Assembly (NCBI RefSeq): GCF_021347895.1
Contig: NC_067122.1
Coordinates: 40,801,082 to 40,865,081, forward strand
Direction: 5' to 3'
Length of the DNA stretch: 64,000 nucleotides
From: Acanthochromis polyacanthus
Lineage: Eukaryota > Chordata > Actinopteri > Pomacentridae
Position 1 is the stretch's first letter, and each line of letters opens with the position of its first letter. The translations under genes were made by a program, and so were the position numbers. The notes under the pieces were generated by a model, which ran no database searches, was not told the DNA's origin, and saw nothing but the letters and a program-made list of their open reading frames with translations. Positions 47,571-56,500 of this stretch are shown piece after piece.

Positions 47571-50500
47571 TTATTCGGCCTTGTCATTAAAACAACAAAC
47601 TATTCCCTCGTGCTCACTAAAATAAGTAGGCTGCACCACTGACTTCACTTCATAACGTGTTGTTTTAATATACACATGATCAATTAATGTGCCCTTTTCT
47701 GTTGTAGGTTCTGTTACAACCTGAGTGTAGCCTTTTTCTGTTACAAATGAACAGATATTTGATGACTTCAAAATATCATCATTGAAATCTCCCATGACAG
47801 CAATGGTGTCACTTATTGGATCTAGCCAATCTAGTAACTTACCAAGATGCTGCTTAAACAAAGACATGGGATAGGATGGTGGGCGATAAATGACCGCTAT
47901 CAGTAGGTTGTATGTAAAATAGTTGTAGATCAAGCATTCCAGATTCGAATCAGGAGCTTGAATGACATTATATGCCACATTGTTTACGCTATACATACCT
48001 ACTCCACCATGTTGTTGGGCTCCTAATTCTACTAGTGCTGGGTTTTTACTACTATACGCTAAACATCTAGGACTGTTATTAAAACTGTAACCATCAATGT
48101 AAACACTATTAAATGAAGAGCCAGAAACCAGCCATGTTTCTGTAACAGCAATACAGTGAAGCTGCAAATGCTGCGTGCACAATTTCAAATCTGTGACATG
48201 TGCAGTTAAGCTTTGCACATTCATCAAAAACACAGTAAAACATGCTTTATTTATTACATGGTTTCTGCCCTCACTCAAAAACCGTGGCATACTATCAATG
48301 GCATCCTTCACATTAGCTTTACAATATATAGCTTGTTCATCAAAATCTTGAATTATCAAACCTGACAGACTGCGAACACGACTTAACGCCACATAAGCCT
48401 GTCCTGCTGCAAATACCTTTTTAAGACAGACCACAGCACTATCAACAGTAAGGCCTTGCACCTTATGGACTGTACAAGCCCAGGCAAGTTTCAATGGAAA
48501 TTGCCGGCGCATTCCACCTTTACTGGTAGCCCTTTCTTCCTCTGGTTCAATGGGTGTTGAACCCAGTAAATCTGCTGACACATTTGCAGTTTGTTTCCTC
48601 CTTTGTGCACCAATGATGTCATCATCAAACTTGACATACACTTTCAGAGGAAACTTACTAGTGTCAGACTCCACTATGTGTGTTACTGTACCACACACAC
48701 CATTGACAAGGCCATCTGTAACATCAACATTTTTACAAAGCATCACCCGGGCATCTTTACCAAGGAACAGAATGTCCTCCAAGCATGTGTTGGAGACTTT
48801 GGCATGATGCTTGTCCAACAACTCCAGTTTCCCTGTTTTCTTGCTGTTCACATAGTCTTGGGCGTCAATTTTAACAGATTGAGGACATGTCTTAAATAAC
48901 TGCACTAAATTATGCTCATTTACCTGTCTGTTAGTAGGAAAGATGTGCAAAGCTGAGCTGACTTCACCACTTTCACAATTTCTCAATTTTTCTACATCAC
49001 TATCTAGCATTACAGTCCCTTTGCATCGAGTTCTAACCCTGTTCAATATTTCTGCAAACACAACATCTTTTTGCCTAACTATAGTTTTCAACTCAGCAAC
49101 CTTAAACAGACCAGACCACAGGTTGACACCGCCATCATCAACGTACAGGGGCTTTCCCTTAACAGGCGGCAACTGATAAAAATCTCCCACTGCCACAACA
49201 CTGATATTTCCAAAAGGGGAAAAGTCACCGCTTTGTTTGATCTGCCTTAATCTGCCATGGATATAGACCAACAGTTTATGATCTACCATGGAGATTTCAT
49301 CAATAATCAGTAATTGCAGATCACAATATTTGGCACGGAGAGTATTAATCTTCTCCTCACCTAAAGGTGTGTATGGTAAACGTATATCTTTGCCAATACA
49401 AAGCGTGTTGTGAATAGTTGCTGCACGCAAATTGTATGCAGCAATCCCCGTAGGAGCAGTCAACAAAACACAAGTGTTGTCAGGATGACGACATGTTGTT
49501 GACAACAACCTCATGGCCTCATACTGAATAGCCTTGATTAAATGAGATTTCCCTGTACCAGCTCCTCCAGTGAGAAACAAGTGAATTGGATCTGGCCTTT
49601 TACCTGCTACCTTATTTAAACACCACTGGCGTATCTGATAAAAAATAGCCAGCTGCATCTCATTCAGAGATCTAATCAAACTCAAGCCATCACTTCTGCA
49701 CATGATGTTATTTCGCTTTTCCAAATGAGCTATCTCTTTGCCAATCACTGCCAGGTCAGGAATACTTTCAACATGTTCTTCCACTGTCTGCGTGTTAGCT
49801 TTACGCTCCTCTTTACATTCTAAACGCTCTAACTCTTGTTCTGGACACAACTGGCACCAGGCACCTTCATCAACATTATTGATATCCACAGCATTTTCAA
49901 TATTTTCTAATTTTTCTGCTTCTATTTCAAACTGACTTCTATTGTCATCCACAACAGACTTAACAGAATGTGTGGATCCGTCACTAAACCTCACAACACC
50001 ATTGTTGTAAAACTGTTCAAAAGTTTCACAGTTTGGAGGCTTTAGCTCTGCATCAACATGGTACGGCAAAAACAATTGCAGAATGCTCTGATAAAATGCT
50101 TCAGGCGTCTTTGTCTCAGAAAATCGCACATAGCGTACAACTGCTGGTTGTGTACGTGTCCTTTTGGTTACAAAACCACATTTATTTTTTAATGTAACAC
50201 GACTGTGGCATTTTTCATTCTTACTCAGAATACGATATTCTGATGCAAATGTTGCCATACACATGTCACTAAATGTGCTGTCATCGGGTCTATTCTTGTA
50301 CCTATCCACAATATTGCTCATCCACATCTGTTCAGTTGTTAAATCTTCTGATGAGGCCTTTTGTTTTAACACATTTAAAGGCAAACTCATCCTAACAATG
50401 TTGTCACCTGTTGGAACAAAAACTACTTTTCGCGAACATTCTTTTAAATGCATACTGCTAGTCAATCTATAAACACCTTCCTGTGCACAAACATCACGAT

Positions 50501-53500
50501 TATGCAGATACACACTGCCAAGGTTTTTCAAAGCTTCTCTAGCACTAATATTTTTATCCTTTGCTGCCTCCCTCTGAGCATTCCCTAACAACAGTCCAAT
50601 CTCCCTTTCTGCCTTAGAAATGTATGAAATTATGTACACTATACAAGCATATGCATCAACCACATACTGAATGTCCAAATTTGCATTCCAACATTTTAAA
50701 AGTGACTTATTGTATTGGTTAACCCAAACCTCATTGATGTCCCTCTTCAACACCACATGAGTTTTACCACCACCACAGCGTTTATAAGCCCTCTCAAAAC
50801 TGTCTTGATCTATACCTACACTTGCAAACAAATGCTCCAAATTTTCAAAACTAATTTTCTCATCAGACAGTGCTTTCTTCACTGAATCCAAAATCTGCAG
50901 CGCTCTGTCTTTGCGCATAACACAAATACAGCGTCCCAAGCTATCTCTGTTATCTACCTCATCATCCTCATCTAAATCACACTTACATTTTCCTTCGCTA
51001 TCTTCAGCACGACATATAAAAGTTCTCATAGATGAAGGCTTGGGGAAATTAAAACGACACACTGTTTTGTTTTTCTTACATGTTTTAGAGTGTCGTTTTG
51101 AATGCTGCTGCACTGATTTCACAATATCCAATAATTCCTCATCCTCTGAGGGTAACTCACATGTCACATATTCATCGATAAATTTGATCACCTCTTCATC
51201 AGTGTTTTTATCAATTACTGGTGCGTTTTCTATCCAAAATAGGCAATGCACATGTGGGGAACCACGCTGCTGAAACTCCACCCGGTAAAAGTAGTCCTTA
51301 ATTTTACCAATTGGATGGGATGCAGACATCAGGACTTCTCTTAAAAAACAATGCCACCTGAAATCAAACATTCGTGCCGCAGTGACAGGATTGCGACGCA
51401 ACAACTCACATCTGTCTGCCCACTCTAAGCTTTCAGGAGTCTCTGTTCTGCCTTCCTGTTTTAAAATACTATTCAAAAGGTTATGCCAGCGCAGGTCAGC
51501 AGAAGAAAATGAACAAAACCATGTGGGGATACCAAGCTGACGCACACACGCCAGTAGGTCACGCTGTGCTGCCTGCCAAAAAGCTGGGGTACCTCTAATA
51601 GGTTTTAAAAACCTATAACCATCATCAAACTGCAATAATTTGTTCAAAGACTCTTCGTTCACCTGATCTTTATCAATTCTGTGGGACTTATTACCTCCTT
51701 TTCCTTTACGTAGTGCTATTGATACATTTGACACAACCTGTTCTAACTCAGACATGTACTGAGCAAAAAATATGTATTCTACATTTCTAGCAAATCTACC
51801 ATCAGCATGCAAAATTCGGTTATTGAAATAACGTGATAATGTTAAACGATGCTCCCTTGTTTCATGAAATGTGTTACAGGCCTGTGGAAACAAGACTGGA
51901 AAGCATTTGGCCTCATTGTCTGGATCAGAGAGTAATTTAACAGGGTTATTCCCTTCTGCTGGGGCCACATTCAGAATATTATCAAAATATTGATCCAGAG
52001 CTTCCTGTCCAACATCAACAGGCATGAGACACGTATCTTGAAACATACAGTGCTGCTGCCTGTCATGAAGAAGTTCATCATCATTATTTGTCAATGCATC
52101 ATTATTTTCTACCTTATCTGTCTCATTTGCAACATCTGTACTGTCATCTTCCATACACAATACATTTACCCATTTATCATTGAATTCTATATCTTTATAA
52201 TGCCTATTTTCATTCTTTAAATATTGCAATGCCTGCCTTATGTGCATAGTGTCCACAAATTGGTATTCATAGTGTCCTTTATATGTTAATTTTCGCTTTA
52301 ATTTAACTGGCAACAATGAGCCCTCCATATTAGAACGGGGCAGCAAATTGCTTGTCTGCACTATGTTTGCAGGAACACATGTCACTGGTCCATGTACTCC
52401 ATTTTGCCCACCTTTAGGTAAGGCTAGCATTTTCTGAAATGGTATGTGCAATGCTATTAAATGCTGCTCTAAGCTGTTCAAAGCTGACAACTGTGGTGGA
52501 ATTGGATGAAGTCCCATTTTGTTGACAGCACAATCAGCAGGCATTTCACCTTTCCTAATTTTGCTATTACAAGTGAAACAAATCCACAGCTTACCTCTAG
52601 ATGTTTCCACCCATAGACATGGTATTTCACAATCATCAGTACATCTATGAAGGTATTCATCTGAAATGCATCTATCTGCAATCACAGCTATGTGTTCACT
52701 GTTTTTGTAGGATTCTCTTTTGCATTGTAAAACTTGATGTCTAAACAATAATCTGTGGCAAACAGAACATACAAAGTCGGGCCCATATTTTACCTTCTCT
52801 AAGAACTGTTTCATAACTACATCAAACTGGTGTAACCTCTCTTTCATGTCTTTTTTCCTCTGTGTGCTAGCTGCTATGACACGCTCTTTATGCTCAGAAT
52901 TTTCATGATACTTCCTTATACTCCTTTCCTTGGCTTTTTCCCTATGCAAACTATTATCCAAATATTTGCTTTTACTCATTTGCTTGACTTTTTCCCGATG
53001 CAAAATATTATCCAAATATTTGCTAACACTCCTTTGTTTTACTTCCTCCCTATGCAAAATATTATCCAAATATTTGCTAACACTCCTTTGTTTTACTTCC
53101 TCCCTATGCAAAATATTATCCAAATATTTGCTAACACTCCTTTGTTTTACTTCCTCCCTATGCAAAATATTATCCAAATATTTGCTAACACTCCTTTGCT
53201 TTACTTCCTCCCTATGCAAAATATTATCCAAATATTTGCTAACACTCCTTTGTTTTACTTCCTCCCTATGCAAAATATTATCCAAATATTTGCTAACACT
53301 CCTTTGCTTTACTTCCTCCCTATGCAAAATATTATCCAAATATTTGCTAACACTCCTTTGTTTTACTTCCTCCCTATGCAAAATATTATCCAAATATTTG
53401 CTAACACTCCTTTGCTTTACTTCCTCCCTATGCAAAATATTATCCAAATATTTGCTAACACTCCTTTGTTTTACTTCCTCCCTATGCAAAATATTATCCA

Positions 53501-53501
53501 A
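47571..53501 (-). CDS. Helentron Rep/helicase/endonuclease part
   Basis: This uninterrupted 1,976-codon stretch begins inside the 18-residue repeats. It contains a zinc-binding and DUF6570-like region (CSVCHRLLF, CFTCNSKIRKGEMPADC, about residues 230-390); the Helitron-like N-terminal region; the HUH Rep nuclease with GSPHVHCLFW near residue 749 and paired tyrosines in DAYACIVYIISYISK near 954; and a Pif1-type helicase with Walker A GGAGTGKS near 1314, LLIIDEISMVD near 1402, GDFYQLPP, and HKVQGLTVDSAVV and YVALSRVRSL near 1690. From about 1750 an APE-type endonuclease follows (MNVQSL, AVTETWL, GDFNDD near 1906, SEHEGIV at the end). All key motifs are intact. The final endonuclease marks it as a Helentron rather than a classical Helitron. 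Confidence 0.95.
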   Translation of the reverse strand: MDNILHREEVKQRSVSKYLDNILHREEVKQRSVSKYLDNILHREEVKQRSVSKYLDNILHREEVKQRSVSKYLDNILHREEVKQRSVSKYLDNILHREEVKQRSVSKYLDNILHREEVKQRSVSKYLDNILHREEVKQRSVSKYLDNILHREEVKQRSVSKYLDNILHREKVKQMSKSKYLDNSLHREKAKERSIRKYHENSEHKERVIAASTQRKKDMKERLHQFDVVMKQFLEKVKYGPDFVCSVCHRLLFRHQVLQCKRESYKNSEHIAVIADRCISDEYLHRCTDDCEIPCLWVETSRGKLWICFTCNSKIRKGEMPADCAVNKMGLHPIPPQLSALNSLEQHLIALHIPFQKMLALPKGGQNGVHGPVTCVPANIVQTSNLLPRSNMEGSLLPVKLKRKLTYKGHYEYQFVDTMHIRQALQYLKNENRHYKDIEFNDKWVNVLCMEDDSTDVANETDKVENNDALTNNDDELLHDRQQHCMFQDTCLMPVDVGQEALDQYFDNILNVAPAEGNNPVKLLSDPDNEAKCFPVLFPQACNTFHETREHRLTLSRYFNNRILHADGRFARNVEYIFFAQYMSELEQVVSNVSIALRKGKGGNKSHRIDKDQVNEESLNKLLQFDDGYRFLKPIRGTPAFWQAAQRDLLACVRQLGIPTWFCSFSSADLRWHNLLNSILKQEGRTETPESLEWADRCELLRRNPVTAARMFDFRWHCFLREVLMSASHPIGKIKDYFYRVEFQQRGSPHVHCLFWIENAPVIDKNTDEEVIKFIDEYVTCELPSEDEELLDIVKSVQQHSKRHSKTCKKNKTVCRFNFPKPSSMRTFICRAEDSEGKCKCDLDEDDEVDNRDSLGRCICVMRKDRALQILDSVKKALSDEKISFENLEHLFASVGIDQDSFERAYKRCGGGKTHVVLKRDINEVWVNQYNKSLLKCWNANLDIQYVVDAYACIVYIISYISKAEREIGLLLGNAQREAAKDKNISAREALKNLGSVYLHNRDVCAQEGVYRLTSSMHLKECSRKVVFVPTGDNIVRMSLPLNVLKQKASSEDLTTEQMWMSNIVDRYKNRPDDSTFSDMCMATFASEYRILSKNEKCHSRVTLKNKCGFVTKRTRTQPAVVRYVRFSETKTPEAFYQSILQLFLPYHVDAELKPPNCETFEQFYNNGVVRFSDGSTHSVKSVVDDNRSQFEIEAEKLENIENAVDINNVDEGAWCQLCPEQELERLECKEERKANTQTVEEHVESIPDLAVIGKEIAHLEKRNNIMCRSDGLSLIRSLNEMQLAIFYQIRQWCLNKVAGKRPDPIHLFLTGGAGTGKSHLIKAIQYEAMRLLSTTCRHPDNTCVLLTAPTGIAAYNLRAATIHNTLCIGKDIRLPYTPLGEEKINTLRAKYCDLQLLIIDEISMVDHKLLVYIHGRLRQIKQSGDFSPFGNISVVAVGDFYQLPPVKGKPLYVDDGGVNLWSGLFKVAELKTIVRQKDVVFAEILNRVRTRCKGTVMLDSDVEKLRNCESGEVSSALHIFPTNRQVNEHNLVQLFKTCPQSVKIDAQDYVNSKKTGKLELLDKHHAKVSNTCLEDILFLGKDARVMLCKNVDVTDGLVNGVCGTVTHIVESDTSKFPLKVYVKFDDDIIGAQRRKQTANVSADLLGSTPIEPEEERATSKGGMRRQFPLKLAWACTVHKVQGLTVDSAVVCLKKVFAAGQAYVALSRVRSLSGLIIQDFDEQAIYCKANVKDAIDSMPRFLSEGRNHVINKACFTVFLMNVQSLTAHVTDLKLCTQHLQLHCIAVTETWLVSGSSFNSVYIDGYSFNNSPRCLAYSSKNPALVELGAQQHGGVGMYSVNNVAYNVIQAPDSNLECLIYNYFTYNLLIAVIYRPPSYPMSLFKQHLGKLLDWLDPISDTIAVMGDFNDDILKSSNICSFVTEKGYTQVVTEPTTEKGTLIDHVYIKTTRYEVKSVVQPTYFSEHEGIVCCFNDKAE

Positions 53502-56500
53502 ATATTTGCTAACACTCCTTTGTTTACTTCCTCCCTATGCAAAATATTATCCAAATATTTGCTAACACTCCTTTGCTTTACTTCCTCCCTATGCAAAATA
53601 TTATCCAAATATTTGCTAACACTCCTTTGCTTTACTTCCTCCCTATGAACCACATTAAGCTGGTATTTCCTTCTACTACTTTGTTTTAGTTGCTTCCTAT
53701 ATGTTACATTTTGCCTATATGACCTTGAAGTCCTATCCTTAATATTGTGCTGATACAACTTATTTCCCACGTATCTGTTTTTCTTGTTGTTGTTCACTGC
53801 TTCCCTCAACATCACACTTTGTTCATATTTGACCTTCTTCTGAAAATTCCTTTTCTTTTTCAAATACTTAGAAAAATAATATTGTTTGCTGGAATTAACT
53901 ACACACCTTGTATTACAAGTAAGACTGTCATCACCAGCAACACTACTTTTAGCTCTACTCTGCTGTCTGAAATTGTAACCTTCAGAAATACCAAAACGGA
54001 CTTTGCAGTAACCATAGCAACTCTGCAATTGAGGTCGTTGTACACAAACAACAGTCTCATAATGGTTACCATTGCAGTTCTCTAAATATACTCCCTGATT
54101 TGTCAACATCCTATTCTTGCAACTATATTCAAGCCAGCGATCATCACAATAAGTAAAAATATTTACCCTTAAGTAATCTGCTGTTGCTTGAATCTCAAGT
54201 TCCGTAGCCCATCTGCCAACATAGCGCATTTTGGAAATTGTGAGATATTCTGTCATTGACGAATACTCACTCCTCAAAAGCTTTTCATATTCTACAGAAT
54301 CGGTTTCCAAAAGCTTTACAACTGCCAATCTAAGTTTTCTATGATGCTTCTGTGTACCACTAACAGCTTGACTAACTGCTCTAAAGAAACAATTACCATC
54401 TGCTTCTATTTTGTCATTGTGACATGGAACACCTAAGTCACCAACTTCATCATGCACTACTTGCAATTTTTCTGACTTTATGTTCAACTGTGAACACAGA
54501 GCTTGCACAACATCATGACAAAGAGGATGAAAAAGAAGCTTTCTAGTTGTCACATCACTGACAAAAACATCCTCAGCTTCACTAACTTCAGTCCCTTTTA
54601 GCCTTTTTGATGAACAAGTCTTCCTCACCATAGGACTTTTAACACCTCCCTGACGATTAGGGGCACCAAATGTTGGTACAAAGGAGCACTCTTCATTGAT
54701 ATCAAAGTCACTGTGTACACTGTCTGAAGATGATGAACAAACAACTAACAAATCTTTCACTGCTGGCCCTTTGTCAATGCAGTGAACACCTGCAATCTCA
54801 AACGACTTTTGATTTTTGCTGAGTCCCCTTCCCAATTTGCAGATGTGTTCACACACATTGTCAAGGCTACTATAATAAACTACTACACTCAAGCCATCTC
54901 CATCAATCATTCCACTAACACTGCGTGCATGCGAGTCAAAAAATGCATAACGACCACCTTCTCTAATAATAGCACATGTAGTGTTTACCACAGTGAGAAA
55001 GCATGTGTGATATTCTGTGAACATCTGTTCTAATCCATGCTTTAAAGGTGTATACACCCCTGTCGATATTAAATCTCCATCTACAACATCAACATCACCA
55101 CTGACATAGTCACCATATTGAAACTCAAAGTTGTGTCCATCAAAAACATACTGTTTAGGCAATTCTGGGACACACAGAAAATTATAACCATCAGTAATCA
55201 TCTTGTTTGCTTTCAAAAATGTGTACAACCTATCACCTGCAACTACGACCTCATCCAAAGTGTTTGACTGCCATAAGAAAACATTGTCAATGGTATGTTT
55301 TGCAATGGCTGCTAAACTTATAGCCATACACTGACGACCACCATTGTCAAAACGAGCATCTGCCTGATGAAAGGAACCCCTGACAGATGTCACTACATTT
55401 TCACACATGGAAAAGCAAGTAACCTCACTGCCACCATTAACATTACTGTCTGTGACTGGAACTGCAGCCCTGTCCTCTACTTCACTTGCCTCCACAGTAA
55501 TGCTGCTAATAGCATACCACTTTGGCTGTAGTACACGAATCATATTAATGATATGAAGCATCAAATCATTAAAACAAGTGTTAAAAACAACCACAGATCT
55601 GCCGGTTCTAGAAGGCAACCCAGATGCATCACATGTTCCACAATTAACCATTACAAAATAATCTTTATGATGAAAAATAGCAGTAACCAAGCCATGCAGA
55701 TTCAACAACGACATGCCATCAACCAACAACAGTTGTTTCATGTTCTCAAAGAAACACTCATCTTCCAAGGTACCAAAATGCTTGTACATTGGCACACCCA
55801 ACTCTACAATCCACTTCCTGCCAAACATACTGTGATGTTGTCTCAATTTGTCTCCAACAACAATTCTCTCACTGCCCTCCATGACATCTAAAGCCAACTT
55901 GCTTCCTGCAACACACACATCATCTATATCTGCCTGTTTCCATGTACACACGGGAGCAATCACATGTTTGATTGCAGCCACTACACTACATCCTGTCAAT
56001 ACATTTACATCATGTAGCAAAGTTGCATTCCTCACATAACTACCACAAACGAGAGGTGCTGGCAGTTTTTCACACACACACGGTTTACAAAAAATACCAG
56101 TCTTACTTTTGTTGGACACATGAGTGCTCAACGCAGCGTCCACCTCCTCAGACACATGCCCTGGCACTGCCCTTGAAGATAGTTGCTTGGAAGATGTGGT
56201 CACAAGACGTTCAGCTACCTCCACCTAAATAAAAAAAAATATGGAATGAATACAAATGCACATATTTTCAAAAATGATATGTTTCATGATTAGCAGTATA
56301 ATAAACTTACATTTAAATTAAAATTCTTCAATAAATACATGACCTTACAAGTCACTATAACACTTTGCACTGTCAGTAAAAGAAAAAAATACCAACCTCT
56401 TCCCTGACGAACACATTTGCAGTCTTGCTAGGTGATCTCCTGGAACACACCTGCACACTACTACGACCTGGTTCCACCTGCAACAACATTTTAACAGTTA

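Noticed and set aside
52890..53648. A 252-codon frame on the + strand with a repetitive protein (FANTPLFYFLPMQN type)
   Set aside because: It is the antisense reading of the 54-bp Helentron repeat array. The minus strand reading is part of a gene with clear domains.
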